Shown here: in pieces, positions 48,701 through 60,139 of the stretch | Numbering within the stretch: the first letter of the stretch is position 1 | Layout of the letters: each line of letters begins with the position of its first letter | Translations under genes and position numbers: made by a program | The notes under the pieces: model-generated | What the model was told of the DNA's origin: nothing | The model's input: only the letters and a program-made list of their open reading frames with translations | Databases searched by the model: none | DNA from: Paracyclopina nana | Taxonomy: Eukaryota > Arthropoda > Copepoda > Cyclopoida > Cyclopettidae | Length of the DNA: 64,000 nucleotides | Assembly (NCBI GenBank): GCA_019096065.1 | Contig: JAGUCH010000001.1 | Coordinates: 10,230,001-10,294,000, forward strand | Reading direction: 5' to 3'

Positions 48701-50274
48701 TCCAGCGGCCCTGCCGAGAAGCGAGTCGACGCCAGGGCTCGTTGAAAGCTCTGGCAAGGTTCCTCTCGAAGAAATGTGGGTCTCGCCCTTGCCCCTGTAT
48801 CCGTCGGCACCGCGGAGCTGCGACAAGTCTCCTTGCGAGTAAGTTTTCGTGTGCTGAGCAGCATGGATGTTTGCCTTCTGCATTTAGGTCTCACCATCGC
48901 GTCCGTGGCAGACGGGCGACGCCTGATTCCCCCTGCTCAGAGCTGTCCACGAGTCGGAGCCAAAGCGTGGCTGCTGAGCCGGTGCCCGGTGCTCACGGCT
49001 ACAGCAACAACTCGTTGAACGACTCGGCCTCTTCGTACCCGCGAGCGAGCACCGCCAACTCGATGGTATGCGTGGCCAAGCCTCTGAAACAACTCATTGT
49101 TACTGCCGGTACGTTAGCATTAGCCTCAATGTGTTGATGACGCAGCAGCTTGGCTTGCAGGCAACGGTGGCCATCACCGGTACCACCACCATCATCAGCC
49201 TCTTGGTCACCACCACCCATCTCCGCCCACGTCTCACGGTCCATCCACCACTCAAGTCCTTCATATCCAAACCGATCCAGGTGGCTCGCATGCAGCCTCC
49301 AGCAACAACAGAATGCTTCATCAAATACGTACGTCGCGCTTCTTTACGTCAAGCTTCCACGGCTCACTTTCTCACCTTTCCTAGATCAATCAAGTGAGGT
49401 TGTAGCACCGCCGCGGCAAATCATGGGCTCGGTCGGATCCTCGTCCTCGACAGTCACCTCGGTTGGCCTCTTCCCTGATCAAGGTGAATTATTCTCGCTG
49501 AGTGCCTCTTTCATAGCGCTGCTTCCGGAGCAACGCCCCCTTTGTGCGCATAGCATATGGCTTTCGCAATATAGCATAATCCCCAAGTTACTCCTGCTCC
49601 AACACGCCACTTGACCATCCATTTTTGGCAACTTGGAGCGTGCTTCAACGAGCTCAACAGGCGAAGTGGGCTGTCTTCTCCTAGCAGCTGCATGAAATCC
49701 GTACGGAAAGGAGAAATAGTTGATTGGAAGCATATCTTGTTGGCCTTCTTCGCTCAATGCATTGTTCTCCTGTAGCACAACATTGAAGATTCCGCTCGCA
49801 AGCCAAGCGTGTGTATTCATGCAGATATTAGGGCTTAACAATAAAAACAATGATCGCATCAAGATGCACGTAAAAGCTGGGCGCTGACAAGAAAAAAATG
49901 CCATCTCTGCTTGGCTTTAGAGAAGGATGTTTATTTAATCCCGAGGTCACGAGAAGGCTTTTTGAGAATAAAAGGCTATTTTTGCAGGAGGGGCTGCTCA
50001 AAGAGGAAGTTCAAGCATGCTAACAAATGATCAAAAGAAAGAGGAGCTTTTGTTGGAAATCCATCGGCTACGCGAAAGAATCAAATGCCTGGAGACGGAC
50101 AATGCCTCGATGCACACGAAACTGTCCAAGACGCAAAAAGATGTCAACCAGAGGTTGGCGGAAATCGAGATGCAAATCAACGACGATGACTTCAGCTCGG
50201 GCCAGCCCAGCCAAAGCCCGCCCGAGGAGGACGAAGAGGATGAGGACGAAAACAACAGAGAATCTTTTATCTAG
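39765..50274 (+). CDS. Cyclic nucleotide-gated cation channel subunit (CNG/CngL-like)
   Basis: Plasma-membrane cation channel opened by cGMP/cAMP. Sixteen exons with compatible phases: 39765-39884, 44064-44175, 44556-44654, 44735-44914, 45374-45548, 45782-46147, 46253-46686, 47045-47185, 47649-47801, 48283-48420, 48479-48646, 48706-48838, 48888-49108, 49161-49328, 49385-49483, 49988-50274; about 997 aa. Visible: S1 from [14 protein letters not shown]2/S3 with [20 protein letters not shown]4 region [14 protein letters not shown], pore TTIGDLP (about 445-451), S6 [19 protein letters not shown]-linker [16 protein letters not shown], cyclic-nucleotide-binding domain with [16 protein letters not shown] (about 628-634) and [16 protein letters not shown]. 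The tail has a Ser-rich then His-rich segment and ends in a coiled coil ([20 protein letters not shown]...) like the CNG trimerisation zipper, then an acidic stretch. The first five exons (variable N-terminus) are less certain than the rest. Intron 1 (4.2 kb) holds H and G repeats. Confidence 0.94.
40723..40828. repeat. Family G hairpin, diverged copy
   Basis: TCTTTGATCGCGGCATGGTTGC and GAAGATAATTAGCC match the arms of the copies at 47336 and 61213; the palindrome is degraded. Lies in intron 1 of the channel gene. Confidence 0.6.
42654..42822. mobile_element. Family H foldback element, copy 2
   Basis: GGGCGTTCTCATATCGCAG to GATATGAGAACGCCC with the same central CTTTTGTCCGGACAAAAG palindrome; flanked by CTGCA on both sides, a likely 5-bp target duplication. 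In intron 1 of the channel gene. Confidence 0.88.
42876..43022. mobile_element. Family H foldback element, copy 3, shortened
   Basis: Starts GGGTTTTCTCATATCGCAG and runs through GCTGACTTTTGTCCGGACTA to GCGATATTGAG; lacks the final GAGAACGCCC and some internal bases. Confidence 0.8.
47336..47480. repeat. Family G hairpin, copy 1 (near-perfect 145-bp palindrome)
   Basis: Arms of 67 bp with a single mismatch around an 11-base loop ATCGCAACCTC; ends GGCTCATTATCTTCCGCG and its complement. It lies in the channel-gene intron between exons 47045-47185 and 47649-47801. Confidence 0.9.
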
Positions 50275-51181
50275 ACCGATTAACCTCCTTTTTTCGGCCT
50301 ACGGCGGCGCAAGTGTAAAAGCGGCATAAGCGATCAAGATGAAATTCCTTCTCAACTATTTGACATTCCAGCTACTTTGCATGAAATTCGTCTTCCCTAT
50401 ACATCCTTTCGATAAACTCTGGTTGTTTTGCTGCCGGTGAGCCAAACGCGGCCCCACCAATTTTAATTCCTGCTTCCAACGACTGCAACAGTACTGGTCC
50501 GGTGAGACTTATGCAAGAGTTTCAACTGCAGCCATTCCTACTGATCAACTCCACTGACACTGTTAGCTTACAATGATGCTGATATTATTCTGATGACTAT
50601 GAAAAGTCTATCAGCAGACACAAACATATAAACGAATAAAGATGGTATGTAAAGCCTTTTTCCGTTATTCTTATAGTTTAAACGAGCTTATATACTTATA
50701 TAACAGAGTAGTAGGCCTGGTTCATCTGTGATATTACGATCAAAATATCGCGCGACATTGCGCTGACAGTTGCATTCCGTTCAGGGCCATCTCCATCGAG
50801 CAATCCTGACGGAACAATTCTACTTTTGAATCACGAAACCATAGTAGATATTTCGTCCTCCGACAGCGACAGGGAGCGCTGCAGTAGCACTAATACAAAA
50901 AAATAGCGCGAAATTCAAATTCACGAACTGGATATAAACTAAAGGATAAACTAATGTGAGAGCGCATCACTTGCCTGAAAGTGTTACCAGCCTTTTTTTA
51001 ACTTTAGCTCTTCATAAGACAAATTCTAGCTGTTTGTATGGGTTCTTGGGGTGAATTTTGAATCCATATATTCTGACTTAAAGAAAATTCCACAGATTTA
51101 AATAGAAATTTCGTCCTGCGCCCTACCATAGTAAAGTCCAATGACGTGTTATAGTAAAGCTGCGCATAGAGCTCACCTTGT
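50275..51181. other. 3' flank of the CNG channel gene, repeats
   Basis: Contains AATAAA at about 50635 (ACGAATAAAGATGG), a possible polyadenylation signal, and near 50718-50787 a diverged fragment resembling family E (ATCGCGCG...TTCAGGGCC). Confidence 0.4.
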
Positions 51182-51650
51182 ACTATAAACCTTGCATTTG
51201 ACCGTAATAAAATATAGAGGGAGCTCATGTCCGGCCTTTCGGAAAATTCCTCCGCTGATCTTAGGCCCCTTTTAAAATACGCAACAGCTTTTCCAATTGC
51301 TTTTTTTTAAAAAAACTGAAGATGTAGTAGCATAAAACCAAAATATGAGCTGTCATTTGAAGACATTTGCAAAATGTTCCGAATTTCAGGGAACTTTCTT
51401 TTTGCCAGAAACATAGTTCTAATGGATATTGAGTTCTTTGGTGAATATGCCATGCATAAAAGGTGATTTTTTCACCAAAATTGCAGTTGAGAAAAATACT
51501 AATGAGTTTATTATCATCATTTTTGAAAATACTGCATAGGTTTCAAGGAAAATTAAAAAAACGTGATTTCTCATAGCTACACCGCTGCGTTGATACTAGC
51601 TCTATTTTCAAAATAGGGGGCGCTATTTATCCTCGACGACAGGGACTATA
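51182..51650. repeat. Family J repeat, copy 2
   Basis: Same order of blocks as 2619-3085 (CCTTGCATTTGA, AATTCCTCCGCTGATCTTAG, GGGGGCGCTATTTATCCTCG), ending CAGGGACTATAG. Confidence 0.75.
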
Positions 51651-53975
51651 GATCATCTTGATCCCGTTCATGTGCAAAGTTGCTTTTCGGAATGTAAAGA
51701 ATTGTCATAAGGCAAAGGAGTTTTGCTATCAAACCACTTAAGAAGGGTTCTCAACTAGTTGAACCAGGAATCGAGTTTACAAATTTAGGGCAAAATTCAG
51801 AAAAACTTTGATTATTTCAGCTGTATCTTACATGTATGACCTCTGCATTTTTCGAGTTGGTTCATATGAATTTATGTGATGAATATTGATTCAGAAGTAA
51901 CCAAATTGGCAATGAAATTGAAATGTAATTTTGAGCGTTTACTTTTCAATAGTCTTAAAATTGACCCGTTTTTTTCCAAAGTATTAGCATCAGCAGAAGT
52001 TTACTTTTGTGCTTGTCATAAGACATTTTTTCTCCTTTCCATAAGGCGTTTGGCGTGCATTATCGTAAGAAATTTGGGGGCAGATGAACGGAATATTAGT
52101 CAACCGTGGTTACCTACCTAAAACACGTTTTCGGTTATCTAAAATCAGGATTTGGTAACCCAAAGTCCAATATGAGAACGCCCTTATATGCAGGTGAACC
52201 ATGCCTTCATGGTGGTCCAAAAAGGATGGCCCAGTTTTACAAAGATCACTTTACAAGCGATTTTCTCCATGAATGCTCCCAAAATTAGATGACAGATGGC
52301 GTAGGGCTCAGTCGAAGAAAGCACAAGCGTTCCGCTAGGTTGCGTGAGTACTCAAAGAAAGGTTCCCCCTTATACCCATAAGAAATCAAAAAAGCAAATC
52401 CTGCCTCTCGATGCACATTTAGCCTACCTCAATTATCAAACAGCTATATTGTATAGAACCTCACCCACAAATAGTAAAGTTCCAACAAAAATGTTAGAAA
52501 ATGGGAAATTACAAAGACTTTATCATCTTGGTCAAAGTTGGGCGTGGGCCGCAAGCTGGGACTTGGCCGAACTTTACCCATAATGTTGCTTTTTCTCTAT
52601 TCGAGACAGATGACCGCAAAACTTTCTAACGCAACAAGATTAGAACAACATCAGGCAATTTTACGTTTGCCCATCTATGGCCAAGCCACGAGTTGACTCG
52701 CAGCAATAACTTAACACCGTCAGATCCTGCGTCGTAATTCGCTATTCTTCACCCAAAAGGCTGCTAGTTTGTCCCGTGTACACGATTACTAATGTTTTGC
52801 CGGATAAAAGGCCTTGTTGGAAAACAGAGCTAAAATTCAGTGATGAATTCGTGGTTAAAATTGCGGTCGTGCTCTTAGCTTTCCAAAAAGGGGGCAAAGC
52901 TGACGGTTGCATTTCCAGCTTAATGCCACATTTCAGCCTTTTGCCAAGCTTCCAATTAGATTATAAACGCCGACTTGGGGCAAAGATGGGCTACTTACAT
53001 TCATTTAATGGCCACTTTCTCAAAAGATTGAAACATGGGCTCAGTCTCTCCAATAGATTTCATAGTAGCATTGCCACGGTCATTGTCGAGTCTTATGTAG
53101 TTCCATCGCAATCTACTCCAGAAGAGATTAAGCTTTGATTCTGACGAGAATAGCACCTACCTTCTCGAGGAGCGAAGCACACGGTACAACACAACATTGC
53201 ATGACTCGTGTGCATGTTACGCATTTTTCATGACAAAAGATTTATGCAAAATCTTTTTTCATGACCAATGCTGCAAGCCATTTTTGGCAATTTCTAGACT
53301 TGCTTGCAAAAGGTTCGGAGAGTCTTAACCTGCGCTCGGAGCAAAACACCTCTAAGATATTACTGGTTAAGGCACGTACTTGACCAAAAAAAGCATGGCG
53401 GCCTCAGAAACGTCAGGGATTACTGGTTAGGACAAGTATTTGTTCAAGACAAGTTAGGCAGCTTCATAAACAATAAGGATTGACTAAGGCTTATGTCCTG
53501 TTCATGTACGCCCCAAACTCCTTAGGAAAATGCACGTAAAACACCTCAAGGAAAGGAAAAAAATTGTCTTATGATAAGAGCCAGCTGATACTAAAAAAAT
53601 CAGATCGACTTTAAGCCATCTTGAAAGTGAACAAATCTAATTTTGGCTATTAAGTGCTCAACATTTTAGTCCTTTTGAGCAAAATCAAAAGTTAAATTTC
53701 ATCTTTTATTGAAGAAACATGATGAAAGATAGTTTGTTTTGAAACATGCTGAAAACCATGAGACAAAATAGCAAAAACTGCCATTGATAACGCTGTTCGG
53801 CCCCAAGCTGGACTCGTCGAGTGGCAGTCAGCAACATATTCGCTTTTCCTTATGACAATTTTTCCAGACCTTAAGGCATTCTTAATACATGAACAGGGCA
53901 TTAGTCTTTTGCACGTTTTGCAAAAAGTTCTAGAAGTTCTTAAGAGATTTCGTTGAATTTTTTTTATAAACATTA
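51651..53975. other. Repeat-derived or unassigned AT-rich DNA
   Basis: A family H right-end fragment is at about 52165-52183 (TATGAGAACGCCC). The open frame 52776-53138 (120 aa) has no recognisable motif and its end recurs in other repeats (CCAGAAGAGA), so it is not called. Confidence 0.35.
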
Positions 53976-54464
53976 ATGCCCTGTTCATCTACAACGACTA
54001 TTTCAGTCGTAGCTTCAGGAGTCTTTCAAAAATTTGTCGTTATTCTATAGCGGATAAAATTGCCTTAAGTCAGCGTAAGACCAGTCGTTAGCGTACAAAT
54101 CTGGTAAGCAAGTTGGTCAAGTTAAGCGCTTGCAAGCTAGGGTTGACTAAACTAACTTTGTTTTGCCTTTGTTCAAGTGCTAATCTTCAAAACTTACGTT
54201 GGTTTAGTCTGTCCTAACGTAAGAACGAGTCTTACAGCAAGTGAAGCCAACCTGCTAGGGCCAACTAAACCATTCTGGTAGGTCTATCATTAGGGGGTAT
54301 TCTTTCTAAAGTTGCATTAGTTTAGTCAACCCTAGAGAAATCGACAACATAACACCGGCTTTTAAAAACTACGACTTCTAATAGAAATTAGTGGAGCTAC
54401 GACAACTTTTTTCGTAAGGTATGACAAGAAAGTTACGAAAAAGTAGAGTAGATGTACAGGGCAT
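53976..54464. mobile_element. Family F element, copy 1
   Basis: About 490 bp with ends ATGCCCTGTTCATCTAC and, reversed, ATGCCCTGTACATCTAC. Interior AACTTTCTTGTCATACCTTA-type sequence (reverse) recurs in element N at 62791-62966. Confidence 0.75.
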
Positions 54465-54469
54465 AAGAG

Positions 54470-54607
54470 GCAACAGCTGACCTCATTTGGAACAGTCCAT
54501 GGGGAATTTCTATTAAGCAAAGTGTTCCAAATGAGTACATCTGACGTTCTCTATGGGTTACCCTACAACGTAGTGCTACGAAGTTGCAGAGGAATTTCTA
54601 GTACCCT
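54470..54607. mobile_element. Family A element, copy 3, left-truncated
   Basis: Contains GGGTTACCCTACAACGTAGT and GAGGAATTTCTAGTACCCT, the right arm, and the central GGCAACAGCTGACCTCATTT block of copy 2 in reverse, but no left arm. Confidence 0.75.
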
Positions 54608-56290
54608 ATCATGAAGATGCCTATTTTGCGCTTCCTATGTGTTAAGAAGTAAATGATAACCCTATGAATATTTTTTATAAAGCAAATTGTAAATGAAAAC
54701 CCCAAGGGCAATTTTAAAATTGAGTAATAATTGCATGCTTTGTAGGACAATTTGCCCAAGAAAATAAAGCTTGATACACGGTGGAGCTTTCTGGAAAAGG
54801 CAGAAAATCTCTCGTTTCTTGACAAGAACGCCATATATTGAGTTTTTAAAAGTCAAAAAGCCAAATGATAACGATTAGGCAAAAAACTAGTTGAAGCTAC
54901 TAAGAAAAAGAATCGGAGGGTACTCCTAATGCCATCTTTTTTACCTTATTCGGAAAAATGTAACTACACCGTGAGCAAAGCCCAATTTGCCCATTAAATG
55001 ACTACAAAACTAGATTAAAACTTGCTTTTCAAAAATTAGAAGACTAAAATATTAGTGAAGTAGTTGAAATATATCAAATCTGGTTGCTTCAAAAATTAAT
55101 CGGAGGTTCAATATTTTTAGATCAGGCCAAGTAGTGGGCGGGTGCAAACAGAAACGGATCGAAATAAAATTTTCAGCCCGCTTAGCCTACGCTGCTATTA
55201 GCTGGGCTATCGTTAGCTCCTCCTGGCGGCAAAATCCATTACTACCAAATCCTCCGTAAGCAAAGCCCAATTACAAATTGCTAATTTAATAATTTTGATT
55301 TTGCTGTAGGATGTCTTTTTGCTCTTCAAAACCGGTTCCGAAGCGAAAAAATTATTTTACGACTGCCTGATATTTGCAAATATCAGCATAATATCGCGCG
55401 TTATTTTATTGATAATATTGCAGGTGAACAGGACCTCAATTACAATCAGGCAGGCGAAGCCTTGGTTGCATAACAAAGGGCGAGAATCCGAAAACCCATC
55501 TATTAGAAGCCATTATTGAGAGCCGCTAAATAACACTTTTATGTAGGCCCTCTTTGTAATTCTCTTTGTCCTTGTTTCCCTTTCTTTGAGTTGGCAGCTG
55601 CAACATCGTAGCCTTAAAGAAGGACCAAAATTGAGAATTAAGGTGGGCACCATCCATCTTAATGGAAGTTTAGCCAAGATGTGACGAAAGTTTTTCGAAG
55701 GCTCATTTTACTGCAGGTTGGCAAAAGTCTATAAAGTGGCTTAGGCTCATCTGATGATTACATAGTGGCCAAGCCTTGGTCATTATCGATTCTTATGGAG
55801 TTCCGTAGCAACTATTTGTAAAATTATCATTGCTAGTACAAATATGAAGATACTTATTTTAAGGTTGCTCCAGAACTGATTGTATCCCTAAGTTTCAAAT
55901 TACGGAAATATCAATTCAGATTACTAGGTAAGATAAGATTTTCAAGCTGACACAATTCTCCTCGTTCTCATACTTCATGAGAGGTCCTTATAAACCATAA
56001 CCGCGCTAATTTAGGTCCGTTCGAGAATACGCTCGAAATTAAGGCCCTGGTCAGCTCATAATATTGGTCGCAGCTATGAGAGCGTAATATCGCTCGCTGT
56101 TATGCTCAAACCAGCGATCAGCTTAAACTATTTTGGCTGTTTCTATGAGAACATTCAAAATGCTAATTTTGTACATTTTGGCCACTTTTTTTAATCACAA
56201 TTAAGCATTAAAGCCGAAGTTTTCATCATAATTGAAATTGAAATTTTTTTTGCTATCTCAAATCATTAAATCAAGTTCTAATATGGTAGA
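54608..56290. other. Unassigned AT-rich DNA with a family E half
   Basis: 55300-55436 matches the right half of family E (ATATTTGCAAATATCAGC ... GCAGGTGAACAGGACC). No gene recognised. Confidence 0.4.
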
Positions 56291-56371
56291 GAGCTTTGGT
56301 TAATTTGACTAGAATTCTTCCGACCAGCCCTAATTTGGGTACCATTACCTGGTCCTACTACGGATCGTGCT

Positions 56372-56541
56372 TGGTAGTACCAGAACGCATCGTACTTGGT
56401 ACTACAAAACGCTTAGTTCCTGGAACTACTGCGAAGACAATCAATCCTGGTGCTACAAAACGCATCGTACCTGGTCCTATTCCCAAAACAACCGTACTTG
56501 GAGCTACTACTAGAACAAACAAAAGTGAACAATCTTTTATT
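56372..56541. repeat. Degenerate 24-27-bp tandem repeat
   Basis: About six units of the form CTTGGTACTACAAAACGC-ATCGTA. Read in one frame they give repeats like LGTTKRLVP and PGATKRIVP, but there is no gene context. Confidence 0.65.
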
Positions 56542-56574
56542 TAACCCTACCTAGATCAGAGTCCAGTTTTACTT

Positions 56575-56945
56575 GGTCTTGGATAGCCTTGCAAGAAGTC
56601 TTGCATGGTCAGCTAGGTCTTGCTTGAACTGCGAAGCCTTGCTTGATCCAAGGTTGGTATATTATAGTTTGCGAAATCAAGCTTAGTAAGTCTTACGGGA
56701 AGCCGGATTAGGATCTACAAGGACATACTGTGCTAGAAACTACTGTGATGGTACCGGAATAGAATCTACTCCATGACGGAGCCGGAAAAGGCCAGTCTTG
56801 CGTGAAAAGTTTTGCTTTGTAAATCTTGCTTGCTTTGTCTTGCTAGGTAAATTGCTTTGTAAATCATGCTTGGTTAGTTTTGCTTGGCATCTTCCTTGGT
56901 AAGCCTTGCTTGGATAATCTTGCTTGGTCACAGTCACCCAAGTGA
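56575..56945. repeat. Degenerate CTTGCTTGG-type low-complexity array
   Basis: Irregular repetition of CTTGCTTGGT / TTGCTTTGTAAAT words over about 370 bp. Confidence 0.55.
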
Positions 56946-57181
56946 CAGCCATCTTATATCTTATAAGGAATTCTCACTCAAAAGGGCGTTCTCATACTGC
57001 CGGAAAAAGCTAAGCTAAGGTAAAAATAGCTAAGCTAAGGTAAAAATAGATAAGCAAACGCTCAACATTTCAAGCAAAGTAGCTGCTTTTTGTTAATGTT
57101 GAGCGAAAAACCGGTTTAGCTTTTTGTTGACAAGCAGAAATAATTCTTATTTTTCTTTTGAGAAATCAAAAACAACAAAAA

Positions 57182-57300
57182 ATATAGGATTATACACCTC
57201 TAGGCTGGAGGATAACACGAATTATTTTTTAGTGTGATTGTCACGCGACACTAAAAAATAATGAGTGTTATCCGACAGCCTAGAGGTGTATAATCCTATT
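57182..57300. repeat. Family I hairpin, copy 2
   Basis: Same arms as 34226-34383 with a short loop (TGATTGTCACGC); nearly perfect hairpin of about 55-bp arms. Confidence 0.88.
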
Positions 57301-58040
57301 ACTATTAGCTACCCCCAACATTTCAAGCAATACCTGAAAGTCTATAAAGAAGTGCTTTTCTTGCTCATTTTTTGCAAGATAAGCCTTAAATTTTAGGGTT
57401 CGCTTTATTGCAGACAGCTCATCAAAGTTGACCCAGCGGTCTGGCTTGCACCGGCCGCGCTAGCTAGTAGCTGCTGCACACTGCGACACACACTTGCGAC
57501 CATGCCGCGTCGGCCCGTTTGGCCTTTTTTTCCCGCTTGCTAAAGGGCTGCATGTACGTAGTTCGCTAACTTAGCCCACAATTTTCAAATTATTTTTTCA
57601 AAAAAAGCCTTAAAAATGTCAGCGTAAAGATGGGTTTTCCCTTTATAACAAAGCTAATTGGAGCGCACGCTTCCTCAAAAAACGAGATTGTCCGTTCTTA
57701 TTCTCAAGGCAGTGAGTGACGTCACTGGCTGACCCGTACATACAGGTCTTTAGCGCTTGCTCCTGATATTTTTCTATAATCAAAATTGATGGCTTAGAGG
57801 TAGAGCGTCGGCGCGCTACCTGGGTGACCACGGTTCGAATCTTACTGCCACTTTCCTTTTTTTCTGTGATATTTAAATGAGATAGATGGCGCAAGGATCA
57901 AGCGAGGCATATTGATCATTATCCACTTGTAGATGCATAATATTCATTATCCTCCTCTTCGTCAAACAGCAATGAAAAATCATGGAAATTATATGGTCGG
58001 AGCTTATGTACTGCTCAGCCGTCTCAGCTAATAGTAATAC
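57297..58040 (+). mobile_element. Element T, copy 2
   Basis: ATTACTATTAGCTA at the left and CAGCTAATAGTAAT at the right; interior parallels copy 1 with the tRNA-like module at 57789-57849. Confidence 0.72.
57789..57849 (+). repeat. tRNA-like sequence inside element T, copy 2
   Basis: TGGCTTAGAGGTAGAGCGTC, then GCGCGCTACCTGGGTGACC, then CGGTTCGAATC (B box). Differs from copy 1 at a few positions. Confidence 0.6.
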
Positions 58041-58079
58041 AAATTATAAATAGAACTAACTGGTACTCACGATTTCTTT

Positions 58080-58280
58080 TCCGGCTACATACCAATTTTG
58101 CCAATTACGATCGCGTGGGAGACTCTAAGTCAATGTTATTGTTATGATTTAGATCTCTAAATACTTTACTTGATCCTTGCGCCATCTATTTCATTTGAGT
58201 ATTAACGAAAAAAGAAGGTTTGAGCGAGAATCGAACTCAGGTCACCAGGTTAGTGCACCAATGCTCTACCTCTGAGCCAA
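58080..58280 (-). repeat. Inverted, truncated element T fragment with tRNA-like module
   Basis: On the minus strand the order is TGGCTCAGAGGTAGAGC, GAGTTCGATTC, then CAAATGAAATAGATGGCGC-like sequence and AAGGATCAAG, as in element T. Diverged from copies 1 and 2, so older. Confidence 0.6.
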
Positions 58281-58382
58281 AAGTAGTAAGTGAGTAAAAA
58301 TGATCAGTTCTGAAATAGGAAGCTTAAGTAAAACGCAATTTAATGGAAGGAAAAAATTTCCTTGGTAGGTGAACACAGCATT

Positions 58383-58589
58383 AGGCCCTGTTCGCCTGCA
58401 TTATTATCAACAAAATATTGCGCGATATTTGCGTATATCCGGTATTTGAAATATCATTTTTCAGATTTTGGCTTCGAAATGTGTCAATTTGTACCAAAAG
58501 TCATCCTACACCAATATTTGCAGTTTTTCAGTATTTCTCTTCGATATTTTGCCAAAATATCAGCCATAAAGAGCAGGTGAACAGGCCCT
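58383..58589. mobile_element. Family E miniature element, copy 2
   Basis: Ends GGCCCTGTTCGCCTGC and GCAGGTGAACAGGCC; interior reversed relative to copy 1 (TTGGTGTAGGATGACTTTTG on the minus strand). Confidence 0.82.
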
Positions 58590-58659
58590 TACATTTGAAA
58601 ATTAGCTTCTATCATATAAAAGCCCCGGTCCAACAATGAAAATCAGTATAGTATGGACA

Positions 58660-59835
58660 CATTACTTATGGGGAGCAAAAGACAGACAAAATGCAATAGA
58701 TGGTGCTGAATTTTTGGTTCTTTGGCGTACGAGTAAGGGTGCGTAGCAATTGCGGTAAAAATAGAGCCTCAAACAAAAAGTAAACAAAAAGTTTTTTAGA
58801 ATTGTAGGTAACAAAATGACAAAGAAAGCTCTCTTTTTGAGCTTGTAACAGTACAATTGATTCAAGGAACAAAATGGTACCATTTTGAGCAAGATTCATG
58901 AAAGTCAAGGAATTTTGGATCATGAGTCACATCATATCCAGACCTGAGCATGAAGGATCGAATAAGAAAAAATAGCCTTAATTTTTGCAGCTCTACTTTG
59001 AGTGAGTTCAAAACAAACAAGTTCATCTAGTGTGGATTCAATAAAAAGAGACAGTTTTTTGACAAATTAGCCATTTCTTGCAATGAATTGAGGAAAAAGT
59101 ATTTTCTGGTAATCATGATGTCCATGCTATAGTTGTTGTACTGGCATGGCAAAAGCTAAGAAAATTGGAAAAAGCCAGCCCAAAAGTAGTGAACTGTCCC
59201 TAATTTTTAGAAATAGTCCTCAAAAACTTGGTAATATCTTTGAATCTAGGGCTTTGAAAATAGGTATCTTAAGCATAGGAAATCTTTTAAACTACAAGTA
59301 GTTTAGAGAACCAAGAAGAACCAAAAGATACTGCACCTCTATTCAGAGAACCAGCCAATTTTAATTGTGAGCCCACCTAGACAAGAGGTGGATCCCACAA
59401 CATTAGGCAGCTAAGCTTAAGCAAAGCAAGGTAACTTTGATTGCATATTTCTCAGCAACTTCTCAGCTGATTCGAACCAAAATTGGTAGGATTCATCAGA
59501 GTTACCTTATAATTGTTGTTGTCAAATTTAGTGCAAATCCGAGGCTGCTAAGTGGTACCCAATTTCCCTTTGCTTAACCCAGCTTTGCTTTGCTTAAAAC
59601 CAATCTTTTGAATGTGACCTCGGATTTGGACTGAATTAGGCATGAACAATTATAAGGCAACTCTGATGAATCCTACCAATTTTGGTTCGAATCAGTCGAG
59701 AGGTTGCTGAGAAATTCGCAATCAAAGTTACTTTGCTTTTGCTTAAGCTAAGCTGCCTAATGTTGTGGGATCCACCTAAGGCCGTTCTCAGCCCTCCATG
59801 GTTTCGACTAAAATCCGCTACTATAAATATGGCTC
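58660..59835 (-). repeat. Family B repeat, copy 4, with nested foldback P
   Basis: Reverse orientation of copy 3 (GGGGAGCAAAAGACAGACAA at its left, TTTCGACTAAAATCCGCTA at its right). It is interrupted at 59386-59777 by foldback P; removing P rejoins the B sequence. Confidence 0.78.
59386..59777. mobile_element. Foldback element P
   Basis: 392 bp with arms of about 170 bp: AGGTGGATCCCACAACATTA at the left and its complement ending GTGGGATCCACCT at the right; arms continue through AAGCTTAAGCAAAGCAAG and CGAACCAAAATTGGTAGGAT. Confidence 0.85.
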
Positions 59836-59849
59836 TTTTAGTTTCGCCC

Positions 59850-59958
59850 TATACTTATAAGTATAGTATGGTGTCTGCTAGCACGCGCGCTCTGCTGCAC
59901 CATTCTATACTGACTGATCGTACTTATAATTACTTATTTTGTTGTTGGAATCGGGCTA
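59850..59958. mobile_element. Family D (subtype 2), right half
   Basis: ATACTTATAAGTATAGTATG core then ACTTATTTTGTTGTTGGAAT and CGGGCTA; the left AGCCCGGTTCC end is missing. Confidence 0.7.
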
Positions 59959-59991
59959 CCGTTAATTTAGTTTCTATCATATTAACAATAA

Positions 59992-60139
59992 TAGCCCGGT
60001 TCCAACATCAAAATAAGTATAGTATAAGTACAATTAACCAGTATAGTATGGTACAGCTGAGCGCGCGAGCTAGCAGGCACCATACTATACTAGTTAATCG
60101 TGCTTATACTATACTTATTTTGTTGTTGGAACCGGGCTA
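59992..60139. mobile_element. Family D (subtype 2) miniature element
   Basis: Complete 148-bp copy, TAGCCCGGTTCCAACATC to GTTGTTGGAACCGGGCTA, nearly palindromic arms and GAGCGCGCGAGCTAGC core. Confidence 0.92.

Noticed and set aside
52776-53138. 120-codon open frame
   Set aside because: No motif, and its 3' part resembles repeat sequence seen near 34180 and 62470.
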